A DNA stretch of 64,000 bases from Ananas comosus (GCF_001540865.1 NC_033625.1:12229783-12293782), one strand, 5' to 3'; positions 25,762 through 38,559 are shown, counted from the first letter of the stretch. Notes: generated from the sequence alone by a model not told the origin. Program-made: numbers and translations.

Positions 25762-26080
25762 CATAATTTACCGATGCTTTGGAGTGTCGGTATTTGTTTA
25801 AATTAATCACTTTTTTAGAGTCGGTAATATGTTGGAATTTTATAATTTACCGATGCTTTGGAGTGTCGGCAATTGTTTAAATTAACGACTCTTTTTAGAG
25901 CTGGTAATATGTTGGTATTTCATAATTTACCGATGCTTTGGAGTGTCGGCAATTGTTTAAATTAACGACTCTTTTTAGAGCTGGTAATATGTTGGTATTT
26001 CATAATTTACCGATACTTTGGAGTGTCGGCAATTGTTTAAATTAACGACTCTTTTTAGAGTTGGCACCTAACACATTACC
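25762..26080. repeat. CACTA subterminal tandem repeats
   Basis: Four units of about 80 bp start near 25770, 25850, 25930 and 26010. Each has ACCGATGCTTTGGAGTGTCG, AATTGTTTAAATTAACGACT and GGTAATATGTTGG. Shorter inverted words (GCGTCGG, CCGACGC) follow to 26222. Such arrays are binding sites for the TNPA-type protein in En/Spm elements. Confidence 0.8.
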
Positions 26081-26413
26081 GACTCTAAAAAGAGTCGGAA
26101 AAAACTTTTCCGACGCTATGTTAAAGCGTCGGTATATATATCCCGACATGTTTATTTAACGATTCTTTATCCGACACTTTTAAAAGCATTGGCATTATTT
26201 TTTCCGACGCTTTAAAGCGTCGCTAATTATTATTTAAAGCACCCTTAAATGTAAAATTTGTTGTAGTGCTTCTATATTTTTTTATAACTTCTTTTTCTTG
26301 CTTGGGTGCATAAGTGCGTGTTTGAACTAAAGGTAACTGGGGGAGGGAATAGCAACAAGGAGGATGTTCTTAATCACGTGGTGCTGGTGGTGGAGATCGT
26401 GATGAAGCAGCAC

Positions 26414-27061
26414 TAGGGGTGGAACTGGGCCGGGCTTGGGTCGGGTAATACTATGCCCAAGCCCGGCCCAAAAGAAAATGTTGGGCTTCAGGTCGGTCTT
26501 TTACCTAATTTTGTTTAAAAATTAAGGGCCGGCCCAAGCCCAAGCCCAATGCCCAATACCCATCGGGCTTTGTGAAGGCCTATTTTATACATTTATCATA
26601 TAATACATAAATACTTTTATTTGTATAATAATATGTACCATATATTTACTCATAGATATGTATAATTAATTAATTATATATAATAATACTATTTAATATA
26701 TCCTAATATGGAACTAAATATTTTGTTAATATATAATATATCCTCATATATATATATATATATATATACCATTAATAACACTATATACTATATATGATAT
26801 ATTATATAATTTATTCTTTTTATAAATAAATATTATATATATATATATAATTAAATATTTTATTTTAATAATTAATATATCGGGCTTTTGGGTCGGGCTC
26901 GGGCCGGGCTTGGACATGCCCAAATAGGCCCAAAATTTTTTCGAGCCTAAATTTTGAAGCCCGGCCCGAACCCAAAGTTAAGTTTTTAATACCCAAAGCC
27001 CGGCCCAAACATGGCCCATCGGGCCGGGCCTTGTTTAGGCCCGGGCCCAGTTCCACCCCTA
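26414..27061. mobile_element. Non-autonomous hAT element
   Basis: Terminal inverted repeats TAGGGGTGGAACTGGGCC at the left and GGCCCAGTTCCACCCCTA at the right (one C/G difference further in). The 8-bp word AGCAGCAC flanks both sides exactly (26406-26413 and 27062-27069), the hAT target length. GC-rich arms with GGGCCGGGC words surround an AT-rich core containing (TA)n. No transposase. Confidence 0.93.
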
Positions 27062-27109
27062 AGCAGCACGCTTAGCAACGTCGATTTGGCCTCAAGGAAG
27101 GCCAACGAA

Positions 27110-29778
27110 GCAGGTGTGTTTGGTTTTCTATTTTTTCTGTGAATTCTTTTTCGTAAGTTTTCAGCGTCGAATCAGACTTTTTTCGATAAATTTTTCATTA
27201 TTTTTTTGTGAATTTGCGTAATTTTTAAAAATTTTAATTTTAAATAAAAAGATTAGCAATAATATATATGTTTGATTTAAATGCCTATCAAAATTTAACG
27301 ATTTTTTTATATAAATTTTTTCATCTTTCTTCTCAATTTTTTTTGATAAGGTATTTGAGAGCTATTTCATGCTAAAGAAAATAAAATTTTCAGTCGATAA
27401 ATTTTATGGTTCGATGATTTTTCTATTTGAGAATTATTTTTTTATGGTTTGATGATTTTTCAATTTGAGAGCTATGTGGCACTTCAAAATTTTGATTTCA
27501 ATTTAAATATTTTGTGAGATCCCTGGTGTTTGGCGGTTGAGGCTTGACGACAGTTCTGGAGAGTGTCGGGACAAGTCTGAATCGCGTTGGCGTGAAATAG
27601 ACGCAAAACGGACTTTGTGCGACGCGAGAGCAGCATTTAGCCAGAGAATCTGCAAATAGCAGGTTTCTCTGCTTGCTGTACCGGTATAGCCAGCAGAGTG
27701 TACCGGTACACTGCACAGGTTGCGCGCAGGCTGCTCTCGGGTTGGCATCTGGTACTGGTACACGGACCCGTGTACCGGTACACCAGGGTAGGTAGGGGGG
27801 TAATTTGGTAATTACCTTTCCTTGATTGTATCACCATCGCTCTTTCTCCCTATATAGGATCGAGAGGACAGAGAGGAGAGGATGTTTGCACTCTCTCTCT
27901 GTTCTCCTTGTACTCAACCGATCGTGGAAGAGCTCGAGTGGAGTATTCCGTCGCTGACGTCGTGCCGCAGAGCCGTTCGAGCGCGCGTTTATTGCCGTAG
28001 CATCGCGAGGAGGCCGGGCGAGGGTGCGTTTTTACCGTTCTCGACGTCGCGCCGGTGCTAGAGTCGCTGTTGAGGTGAGATGTTCATCAATTCCTCCAAC
28101 TTTGGCAAATCCTTATTACTCTCGAGCTCAAGGATGCTGTTTTGCAGATTTCCTGCGTCGACCGTTGGCGTTTCGGCTCGTGTGCGACGTAGGAGCGTCG
28201 GATTGCAGCGAGACTTGGTTCGTTGGATTCAAGACTTCGAGAGGAATCCACGAAGCCCAAGATTGCAGAATTTGGTGAAGGTTAGCTTGGTCGAACCCTT
28301 AGTTTACCCTGCCGTTGTTATACGTGGACAGAATTGATGGATTTTGATTATAGAGCTTGGAGTTAGCTCGATTTCTGGACTTGGAGGACTTCGGTCGATC
28401 CAGCAGGTTGTTCTGCAGCTGAGGGAGTTCTTTGCTGCCAGGGATTAACTCTCGAGGTGGGTTACATCTGTTTATTTCTAAGCACAGTATTAGTCGACAT
28501 GTATGATTTTCAGTTTTGTAAATCATGTTGTAGTTCATTTTTGTTGATTGTATCATGGATGAAATCAGTATTGAGGACATGATTAGCAAACCATAAATAT
28601 ACATGTTGGACTTAGAATTTGACTTAGGAGAAAACCAGCGATTTGGACTTCTTACCGGTTTACACTACCTGATTTAGCTCTAGGAGCCGTTATAATTTTG
28701 TATCGTCGCAGTATCGAGGCGGCGGATATCTCAGGTAGTTTAGCTTTCAGTTATGCTTGTGCTGGGATGCCGAGTGTATTTTTACAGTAGCGTTCAGGCT
28801 GTTCCGGACTGTTGGGTGCCGTCGGGGTTGACGGTGGACCCATATCGCCTTTTTGGCGTCGGATTGTGCCGAGGGCACGTGACTGTGGGTTGTTAGACCA
28901 GTTAGTGTCGGTTACTTGGACTTTGGCTTGATAGAGCCTGATTGAGATCGACAGAGATACGCTGCATACTCGGTTGGATAGCTCCCACGAGTGCCACTCC
29001 GGAGACGGGCGTTGTGCTTTCGCATTGGTGTCGTGCATGCCGGTTAGATTTGCTCTCCACGGACTGGTTAGTGTAGAGGTAGCTGGATAGTCTCAACTGG
29101 GCGGGACGGGTGTGTTCACAGTCCTTGGGACGGGTATGTTTACAGTCCCTAAAGAGATTGGGTTAGAATTGACATTTCTACAGTAGGTTAGCTTAGAGCA
29201 TGATAGTGTAATAAATGGTAGCTGTAGATTTTATTTCTGCATTTATTATTACCTATGCTCCCTTCTGTAGACTTAGTGGGAGGACCGATGATGTTGAGGG
29301 CGGCACCCACTGAAGACTACTTGTTTTACAGTAGTTCTCACGCCCTATTATTACCCCGTTTTTGTAGAGCCATCATCTTCGGCTGCTGCTGTTGCTGATC
29401 AGGATCGAGGCAAGGGCGTCGCGAGTTAGAGCCCTACCCGACGAGCCGAGCTAGAGGTGCCTCTACAGCAGGTAGTTGTTTTTTGTTGGAGTTCATGTAC
29501 ATACATATATTTAACTCGCCAGTGCGAGTAGTTTTGTATCTTGGATTTGGCGTATATGTATGGAACTTGGTTTATTTTATTATTGGCTCTTCTAGCAGCT
29601 CTATATTATTGTTTGTAGTATTGTATGATTTACAGGTACTGCTATCGCTTCGTATATAGGAAATTTTTTTTTATATACGGCGGATTTGTCGGCATGCCCG
29701 GAAAACGTGTAATTCGGGGCGTGACATATTTTTTCTAAAAAAATTATTTTTTATGGTTTTACATCCAACCAAACATAG
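27110..29778. mobile_element. Possible older MITE split by the solo LTR
   Basis: GTGTGTTTGGTTTTCTA near 27113 and TACATCCAACCAAACATA near 29761 are roughly inverted, and the sequence on both sides of the LTR (TTTTTTCT, TTTATGGTTT words) is of one kind. The solo LTR at 27513-29726 appears to have landed inside. Boundaries are weak. Confidence 0.35.
27513..29726 (+). mobile_element. Solo LTR, Ty3/gypsy type
   Basis: Starts TGTGAGATCCC and ends GGGGCGTGACA, a TG...CA LTR of 2,214 bp. The 5-bp word TATTT flanks both sides exactly (27508-27512 and 29727-29731). No primer site, polypurine tract or gag-pol lies next to it, so it is a recombination-derived solo LTR. The CCTATATAGGATCG at 27851 is a plausible LTR TATA region. 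Several open frames inside (28024-29096, both strands) are GC-rich noise. Confidence 0.92.
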
Positions 29779-30778
29779 TTACTTTTTTCCACATTTATTT
29801 TAGTTCTATTTTAACTATTTGTCTGAAAACATTACACTTATATTATAATAAATATTATAATTTTATATTTGAATATAAAATTTTATATTTTTTTTTTATG
29901 TCTACCGGCTGCGAAGTGCAGACTTCTTCACTAGCTGAGCTTATAGGTGGGTAGATTGCATTGGGCATCGGAAGTAACATTGTGTAGTTTTGGACGGAAA
30001 TACCCTCTCCAACAGGCAAATTTTTTACTACTGAGAGAGTATTTTGGTCCAAAAAATTTAAATTTAAGATTTTGATAGTTTTATAATAAATTTTCTAAAG
30101 TTTTATCTTTTTTCTAAACATTCTTACAAATTTAAGTAGGCCACTGCATATAAGTTGCATTTCGGTACCTAATCTTTCTTATCATTTCATTTCAGTATCT
30201 CATTAGCATCCCCAAGAACCCCAAGAAATTATGCCCGCACCTTGTGCATCCCCTATTTATTAATTAAACAGCCTACCATTTGTCCTTCATTTTATGTCAT
30301 ACTTAATAAGCAAGATCCCAAAGTTGTTGTTATTTCTTTATTTGCATTTAAAAAATTCAATTGAAAACATGTGATAAAGTAGAGGAATATGATTATATAA
30401 TGCACATGCAAAGGTTGCACCAGGTTTATAAAAGAATCCTCCATTAGCTTTTCAATAGGTAATTAAATAGTGCAATCAAACTTTTGCAAAATAAGGTTAT
30501 CGAAATGAAAGCATATAATTTAGGTAAATTTTATATGTTTCTAGGCATTACATATTATCATTTTGAATGTAAATAAATAATTAGGCTTCTAAAAAGGAAA
30601 AGAAATCAGTTAAAGACTAAAAAAGACTTTGCTAACAAACAGTTAATTACTTACAATTTGAAAGATATGTGTATGCTAAACAATGAATATTTGTACAACA
30701 AGCATTGCCACTTCCTTTTTGTATACTATTTACATGAATTGAACTTAATTTGTTTGTGATTCACGACTAGGGATATAT
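29779..30778. other. Intergenic region 3' of the nuclease gene
   Basis: AT-rich DNA, with a more GC-rich piece at 29905-30050 whose minus-strand frame shows no known motif. The nuclease 3' UTR should fall just below 30779. Confidence 0.45.
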
Positions 30779-33445
30779 TCACTTGTATTGTGCTACTTTT
30801 CTACTGAAAATTCGATTCAGTAAAGTTGCCAGTCTGACGCCAGCTTGCGCAATCCTCTTTTCGATGACCGGCAGGCGAGAGAGAAAATAATCATCTGCAA
30901 ATTCACATATAAGATCATGTTAATTATGATAAACAAGAAAAATGAAATTTCCATGCAATTTTGTATACTTCATATATATATATATATATATATATGAGTA
31001 TTTCCTATATATACCTTCTAAAGTAGAACCTTGATCAACGTCCTTGTATGCATAATCGCAAGCTAGTTGTATGCTCTCTGAAGCATACCTGAAAAGTTTA
31101 TATATATATATATATAGTTGAAAAAAGAGAATTGTTTGATTGTATTATGCCATTTATTTCATCGAGTGATTGCAATCAGTAAATCGAATTGTACGTACCC
31201 GTCAGCGCATGCCATCGATTTTTCAGGACAAGTCTTCCATTCATCTACTTCATCAGACCATTCATCCTACACATTAACATTGCATGATAGTTAATAAATT
31301 AAGGGTTGATTGCGTACAGCTCCTTGTAAATATATCGAATAGCAAATATATCACTACAAAGTTTAACTTTTTATTTTTATTCCTACAAAAGTCCAGGGAT
31401 ATTCATACTTGTCCCTTTAGTTTGTTATCGTTAAAGCATTATTTATTTATTTTTTAATAGCAGATATGTGAAACTACATTTCTGCCCTTACAAATATATC
31501 ATTCCAAAAGTCCGAACTGTTAAAATTATACGAAAATGACCTCCCAAAAAAGTATTTTATTCAATAATATAAGAGGGGTACAAAGGTCAATTTAATTCAT
31601 TCACTAACCAGAATTAAGTATTTTACTTATGGTAACTACATTGTTCTAACGGATCCTAATAGTAAGGATATATATATTTGAAAATGTTAGAATTTTTCAG
31701 GGATAAAAATAAAAGGTTAATTGAACTTTGCAGGAATATATTTACTATTCGATATATTTACAGGGAGCTAGCTCCATGCAGTTAATCCATAAATTAATGT
31801 TCTTTGAGATAAGAATCATAAGATTTAAAAATTAATAGTTGTACGAGGCTAAAGTTTTTTATTTAATTTCGAAAAATTCAATTACTGCGACTCGTTTTGC
31901 TTCTACTTAATACTTGAGAACAATTGGTAGTAGTAGTAGTAGTAGTAGTAGGGTTTATGGAAATTCAGGTAGTTAATTATTGGCTTATTTGTTATATATT
32001 TTACTCAATACTTGAAAATTTTTTATGTGATAAATATCATTAATGAATGAACCTGGCATTTATTTATTATGTCTATGTGATAAGGTTTGGAGCTAACCTG
32101 ATAAATATTATTTAGTGTTGACATGCATGAAAATTGATGTATAAGAAATCATCAATGGTGTAATTAGTCCAACAAATAATAACAAGCTAGCTCTGAGGCA
32201 TGCATATGCATGCTAAACTTACGGTGATATTCGTTCGAATGGCGTCGATCATCGAAGTTAGATCGTTGTCGTAGAATTTACGCTTGGCGGTTTCCAAAAT
32301 ATTTACATCCCACACCTTAATGGTACATGAAAAAAAAAATTTTAAAAAAAAGTTAAGTAAATTAAGCATTCCAAGGTATAATTAAAAAGCATTTAAAAAA
32401 AAAATAATTAGAAATTACTCAACATGATGTAGATTGCTCTTTCTTCTGTACCAGTGTACTGCAATGGTATTACCACCTTCATCATTATCAAACCCTACGT
32501 GCATGGGCTGGTGCACGTCTCCCATGAAGTGAGCAAGAAACTTCAAACTCTCTGGCAAATTATCTAGTGCAAAAAACAAAGAGGAAAAAAAAGAGAAGGA
32601 AATATATATATACGTACGCAAAATTAGTTGATTATAATAAGTTTTAATGGAAAAGTAATTAATCATTTTCATGCAAAAGTTTAAGTACGAGGTTACGTAC
32701 ATTCGCTCGATGGATCTTCGTAGTAAGTTTGGAGCTGCATGGTGAAATTATTAATTGCTCCAACCACACACATATGTTGCTGACCCTTGGAATTGTGGCA
32801 ATCCCCTGGTGTGGATAGATAGATAGATAGATAGATAAGAAATTAATTTCGAAGTTCATGTTGAATGAGTAATAGTGTACTTGAAATATTGTTCTACAAT
32901 AGCTTAAGTTTTTAAGAACAAAAGATTGTTTCATATGAAATTAGCGTATGAGGTCGATCATCAGGAATTTAAATTCTACCTAGCGGCGAATCTATATATA
33001 TACACCTCAGTGGAATCTATTGATCCTATTGAAGTATGTCAAAGAAAGACCACGCTGGCCAATCTTGGGTTGTTGATCTCACTTTGGGGCGAAAGTTGAT
33101 TCTGAAGTGGAGTCAAATTAATAACATGATATTCCATTTTTTTTATGTCGTAGGCCCACTAAGAAAGCATAGAGGGAGTAGGTAGAATAAAATTTTTCGT
33201 AGTGGCATCAACGAAGAATATTTTTTCTATGGTGAATTTCAGAATTAATTGCGCAGCCATGTGTATGATAATTTGATGAACGATTGTTTGATACTATATA
33301 TATAAAGAAACATGTATTTGACGGTGTTACCAATAAGTCTATCATGCATCTTTTCTTAGTATGAAAATAAGTCGAGGACAATTGTAAATAAAAATTGTAT
33401 ACTTTTTGTTTAACCACTATGCATGATTGATTTATGGCTTTGTTT

Positions 33446-33479
<34 letters not shown>

Positions 33480-36008
33480 CTCTTCTTTATGTATTGACCT
33501 GATTAGGAAAACAATTCTAGATTCGCGGTTGGTTCTGCTAGGCTCCTAGGTTTATTGAATTTTTTTTTGTTTGATTCGAGCCCACGTCTCGAGTCGGTCA
33601 AAATATCTTGAACCTATAAGTGACGAGGAGTGTTGAATATAAAATATTAAAATACCAATTTCTTACAGCTTAAACTTTTGAAGAAAAATAATTATTTTCA
33701 CATGGTATTAACGAAAGAGAACTTGCATTTAAATTCCACTGTAGAGGATATTTTATTAGATTAGGTATTAGATAAATATATAGATATAGATATAGATATA
33801 TTTTATATGCCCCCCCTGTGGTTAAACCACAAGGGAAAATCTGGTTAAACCAATTTCTGGTTTCGTTTTTATCTTTTCGATAGCTTTTTCGTTGATATTT
33901 CATTAAATTATATATAAAAAACTTCAGATACCCATCTAGATTTATCAAATATTCACTTTAGTACCCTTTAATTTTAACTTTGTCACTGATTTAAGAAAAA
34001 AAAATAATGAAATTGATAATAAAAAGAGAAAAACGAAACCACAGGGGGGCAAATTGATATATTTTAAACCACATGGTACTAAAATGAGAAACAACGAAAC
34101 CATAGGGGTTTTTTTTGAAGTTTTCCCTTTAAAAAAATTGGATTTATAACAAATGGGTTGATAATTGATTTCTTGCCCAAAATCTCTTTCTATTCTAATC
34201 GTTTTACGTAGCAACTAATGTTGGCTTAAATGGGCCAGCATCCTGCCCTGTGGCGGGAGGCCATGTGGGCCGAGTCATATTCGAAATGGCGTGAGGCTGG
34301 GTTGGGCCGAGTCATGTTCGAAGTGGCGTGAGGCCAGATGGGCCGAGTCACAATTGAGACCCGTCGGCGCTGTTTCTGTACGCTTTAAGTGAATTGGTTG
34401 CGTATTTCTATCAGCTCGAGCTTTTGGGATTAATGGTTAGCGCCAACGATCCGACAACTAAAAATTTTATATTTATTTGTAAAAAAAATTGTTAATTGGC
34501 ACGTGTCAACTACTGAAGCTTGCAGCTTGGTGAAAGTAGAATCTTTCACTTTTTCTCGGTTTCTGCTGTTCGCTATCAGCTTAAGCTTTTGAAATAGTCG
34601 ATTAAAATTTCGTCGACGACGACAAGAGATCAGTTTAGTCTTACTTTCATAATCAAAGTTGCAGACTCCAGCTGGGGTATTGATGTAGTGAAGTGGGCTG
34701 GCCCACCGGTATCGAAACCGGACCTGGTCGGCCCACGAGCAAACGGAGGCAAACTCCCCTTCTGCTTCCTCTGGAAGAAGATCCATCACAGCCCTTGAAG
34801 CTTTCCTTGTCAAGTATTGCTGCACCATCACAAGTATATTTAGAAACATAACTTAAAACTTTGGTCATTTTGAAAAATGATGATCGAGCTTTCGAAAATT
34901 TTGATATCACCATCTAACGTTGAAGCCATATATCCGAATTATGTTGTGAGAAACTAATTGTTGCATGTGTGGATCGTAAGCGCTAACCAACAATCCTAAA
35001 AGCATGTGCTAATGAGACGGAAGTATTCATCGCAGTACTAAAGGGTTTGGCAACAAAGCTTCACGGGTTTCGATCTGATTCAACCCATTTGGATACTAGG
35101 TCTATTGTTGGATTTTTTGCTATTAGGTATATTCTAAACCATAACCCTACTCAACTTATTATGCTCAACCTAACTCAATTTATTAGTCTCCTGATCGTAT
35201 TGTCATAGGACAAAAAGTTAGATCTATTTTAGCCAGTAATAAATAGCCAATGATACGCACCCAGTACATCCTTACGTCTGTACACTGCATCTCTATTATC
35301 CTCTCGTTGCGTTTATCTCATGCTTCTAACCAAATTAAGCATTTTATAGGAAAAGTAACAATTCATTGAACAACTAAGATTGAACAGTCAGACTGCACGG
35401 AGAGCTAATAAAGGCAAGGTGCAGGGAATAGTACGTGTGTGCATAGATATAAGATATTCTAACAAATAGGTCAGAAGTTTAGGAGAAAGCGAAAAAAAAC
35501 TATATGTGCAGAGAGCCTTCCTATAAAAAGATGATCTAATCAACCATTCATCACTGTTTTAAAATTCGTGCAAGTTTTAGTTCGAACTCCAGAGATGTTT
35601 GCAAAAAACCTTCGACCTCTCTCAAAAGAGCAGGATACGTAGGTCTTTATTTTCTCGCTAACAGGAGGGAGCTATAAATGTGAAACAAGAGCTCACTAGA
35701 AAACATAGACACACAAATTACACTAGGTTAAGACAATATTAATTAGTTCCTCATATAATTAATAAACTCACATCTAACCAGTAGAGATATTTAATTATGA
35801 TTCGAAGTTAAGGTGACATTCATACCCTTTTCGATCAATAAACAACATATATGTGAAGTGATCAAGAACATGCATGAAGTTTAATTTGGCACATTACCTC
35901 TGCAACCTTACACACCATGTAGTGGCCATCCTTTCCCCATGCATGTGTGCATGGAACACTTGCAACCATAGCAACAAGAACTACGTGAAACAAGAGCAAC
36001 AAACCCAT
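30779..36008 (-). CDS. S1/P1-type zinc nuclease (BFN1/ENDO family), secreted
   Basis: Eight exons on the minus strand: 35898-36008, 34645-34819, 32701-32805, 32424-32563, 32223-32315, 31199-31266, 31015-31088 and 30779-30894. All are GT/AG with matching phases; the product is 293 aa, normal for the family. Residues 1-23 are a signal peptide (MGLLLLFHVVLVAMVAS...) cut before Trp24, whose amino group binds zinc in this family. The other ligands are visible: His29 (WGKDGH), Asp68 (CSWADQVR), His81 (PLHYINT), His142, Asp146 and His152 (AHFMGDVHQPMH), His176 and Asp180 (NLHHVWD). Sequons N115FT and N206IT and paired cysteines fit a secreted or vacuolar glycoprotein. These enzymes degrade single-stranded DNA and RNA in senescence and programmed cell death. 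It shares features with both BFN1 and ENDO2, so no symbol is given. Introns hold MITEs. Confidence 0.94.
31303..31788. mobile_element. Mutator-type MITE in nuclease intron 5
   Basis: GGGTTGATTGCGTACAGCTC and CTTGTAAATATATCGAATAG at the left are mirrored at the right (CTATTCGATATATTTACAG, then GCAGTTAATCC). The 9-bp word ATAAATTAA flanks both ends (31294-31302 and 31789-31797). The element separates exons 5 and 6 of the nuclease without touching splice sites. Confidence 0.82.
33809..34127. mobile_element. Mutator-type MITE, copy 3 (partial)
   Basis: Contains CCCCCCCTGTGGTT, ACCACAGGGGGGCAAATTGA, TTTAAACCACATGGTACTAA and ends TTTGAAGTTTTCCC, as in 4393-4755. The left terminus is not clean and no matching 9-bp duplication was found, so it is probably truncated or rearranged. 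It sits in nuclease intron 2. Confidence 0.65.
34240..34352. repeat. Short tandem repeat in nuclease intron 2
   Basis: About 2.5 units of 37 bp with GGGCCGAGTCAT, TTCGAAGTGGCGTGAGG. Locally GC-rich inside an AT-rich intron. Confidence 0.65.
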
Positions 36009-36092
36009 TTTGCATGCCCTTCTTTTTATCAATATGACTATTTCTTATTATGTGTTTCCTTTTGCTCTTTTTCCCCACATACATGCATGGCA

Positions 36093-36104
36093 TTTATATT
36101 TATT
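36093..36104 (-). promoter_or_regulatory. Putative TATA box of the nuclease gene
   Basis: On the minus strand the sequence AATAAATATAAATG lies about 85-95 bases upstream of the ATG at 36008, a typical distance for a plant TATA box with a short 5' UTR. Confidence 0.45.
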
Positions 36105-36337
36105 AGGGTTAGTTGGTCTCACATTTACGCTTCTTTTCCGTTTTTGTTAAGGTTTTATGTGGCTTGAAGCAAGCTTCCACTTACATATATCATTATGAGA
36201 CTTATGCCTGTTGTGTTTGTTTGTAGACATGGTAAACCTAGCTAGCTAGTATTGTGCTTAGCAATACATTCAAATAAGTTCAAAGAAAGAAAGAAGCTAG
36301 TTAAATTCTTGCATTTCATGATGACATGCACTTCATT

Positions 36338-36339
<2 letters not shown>

Positions 36340-36427
<88 letters not shown>

Positions 36428-36432
36428 NGAGC
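36340..36432. repeat. Compound (TA)n(GA)n microsatellite
   Basis: About 17 TA units pass directly into about 28 GA units, broken by an n at 36428. The n marks a base-calling or assembly uncertainty in the repeat. Confidence 0.95.
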
Positions 36433-38559
36433 TAAATTGCTATACTGTCGATATAGATATATTCTTACATTTTTTTTGTTTTAAATATACCGCTTGTATA
36501 TTTTTTTTGTTGTTCAAAAATATCCCTGTTGTTAATATCTGTTAAATCATATTGGATTAAATCTGAATTAAATTTCTAATAAAGTTAAAAAAAGTCAAAA
36601 TATCACTTTTTCCCCCAACTAAAGGGCAAATAAGAAAAGATAGTAATTTAACTCTAAGATATATTTGAAATAACTTGGAATATTAAAAGGACATTTTTAA
36701 CACTAGTCTTTTAAGAGAGAAAATATATTTCTCTTATGATCTGTCCAATCTAAAATTCTACCTATGGTCGGCAGCTCGAATCAACCTATCTATTGTTTTT
36801 TTTTCCTATTTTTTATTCATACTTTTATAAAAAAAAAATAGATTTTAGTTATTTTAATTAAAATAAAATTTTAAAATAATAAAATTATCATTAAAGTAAC
36901 TATATTGTAAATGACATTTATATTAGGAATAAAATATTTAGAACTCGAATAATATTCTAAACAAATAAAAATTATTTTATAATTGAAATATTTATTTGTG
37001 GACACATTTGGCACAGATCAACGACTGGTTTTGTTTGGCAGATTCAGAACAGATCAATTGATTTTGTCATCGTCTTCTGCCCCAATTTCATACTGGCTCA
37101 TAAAAATAGCCACATTAGCGGCTCTGAATCTGTTTTATACCCTTCTATTTGTCGCCCCACTAGAGGTGGATTGGGGCGGGAGTTTCATCAGCCCGGATCC
37201 ATTTCCAACCCCTTTTAAGATCTTATATCTTGAATTATTTATTTTTTCTTCATAATCTTGGATAATTAAAGGATTATTTATAAAGATTTTTGTAAAAAGC
37301 CACAAAAAAATGGTGTTGAAATAAAGGTTTGTAGAGTACTATGCCACCTTGTTCCAAAATGAAGAAAGCAAGGAAAGATGGCCCATAATTTCAAAAAAGC
37401 CCCTATCTTTTCATCTTCTTACATGAGTTTCAGGAGTTTTCATATTTTCTTTCATGAAGTAGTGTTGGATGATTGGTTAGATTGTATCTCCGTAGAAAAG
37501 CTCGATCCCCATAGATAATATATCGAGAATATGTGAGTTTGCATTAGTGTTTGTTCAACGGATGGGTTTGGATTAGATTCAAGAGGAGTTGAATGACACA
37601 ATAAAATTTGCCATTCTTCAATTGACTAATGCAATCGATTCTACCGTATGTTGTTTTGAAGCAGAGAAGTTGTTTCAAAACCGGTTGCGTAAACGGGCAC
37701 TAATTAGGCAGTTCGAAGAACATGCTAAACGTTGCTTATATATCCTTGAAAAGTTTCAAACTTTTTTATTCATTCCCTCTATAAGGTTAATATATATAAA
37801 AAATACTCTTTTAACGTTTTAAATTCTTTCAAACATATCCACCGAGTTAAATCTTGTTATTGAATTATTAGGAAGAGCAGTTATATCTGTGAGATTATTA
37901 TTTTATCATTTCAAATGTACTTTTTCTATCGTCATCAACTTTTCTTATTTGCCATTAAATTACGGGAAAAAAAAAGTATTTTGACTCTTTACACTTTCAA
38001 ATATATGTATACTTTTGCCGTCACAAATTTTTTTATTTGCCTTTAAGTTAGAGACAAAAAAAAGTATTTTTGACTCTTTTTTTTTTTAACTCTGTTAGAA
38101 ATTTAGTCCAAATTAAATTCGAGACGACTTAACGGATACTAACAACGGAAGGGTCTATTTGGAATAAAAAAAAAGTCAGGATATCTAAAATATTTTAGAA
38201 ATTTTGAGGGACATATAAGTAATTATTCCTATTAATTAATTAATAATAATAATAATGAAAAGTTACAACATGGTAGTAACTTGCTAGGCTGGTGCATTCT
38301 TTGGTGAGGTTTCTTTGCGAACAAGAATCACTCACCACTTGAGTGCAGGGAATGTAATTACGAAGATGCTGACATTTTCCTGCAGGATATTCCGTAGAAT
38401 CTACCATTTGCACTCCTGAGGCTGAATACATAGAGGTTACTTAATTAGTACTCAAAAATCTTTTAATTTCCATATATATCAAGTAGTACATCCCTAGATT
38501 CTAATAAAAAGATTCCGTTAGAATTTGATTAGATTTATAGTTGACTCGTAGTTGTATTA
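36433..38559. other. AT-rich intergenic DNA
   Basis: No gene recognised. The segments 36450-36720 and 37790-38200 share phrases (AACTCTGTTAGAAATTTAGT-like, AAATATATC, TATTTTGACT) and may be two diverged copies of one non-autonomous element. Confidence 0.4.

Larger units (their letters stand above)
18800..26268 (+). mobile_element. Decayed CACTA (En/Spm) transposon
   Basis: The right end is exact: reading inwards on the minus strand from 26268 it starts CACTACAACAAATTTTAC, a canonical CACTA terminus. Just inside are subterminal tandem repeats (25762-26230) with GCTTTGGAGTGTCGG and GCGTCGG words. The interior carries remnants of the TNP2-type transposase gene and a second transposon gene. The left terminus was not found, so the start is approximate and the element is probably 5' truncated. 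Confidence 0.75.

Noticed and set aside
28024..29096. Several open frames on both strands of 28-29 kb
   Set aside because: They lie wholly inside the solo LTR 27513-29726, overlap one another in different frames and show no domain.
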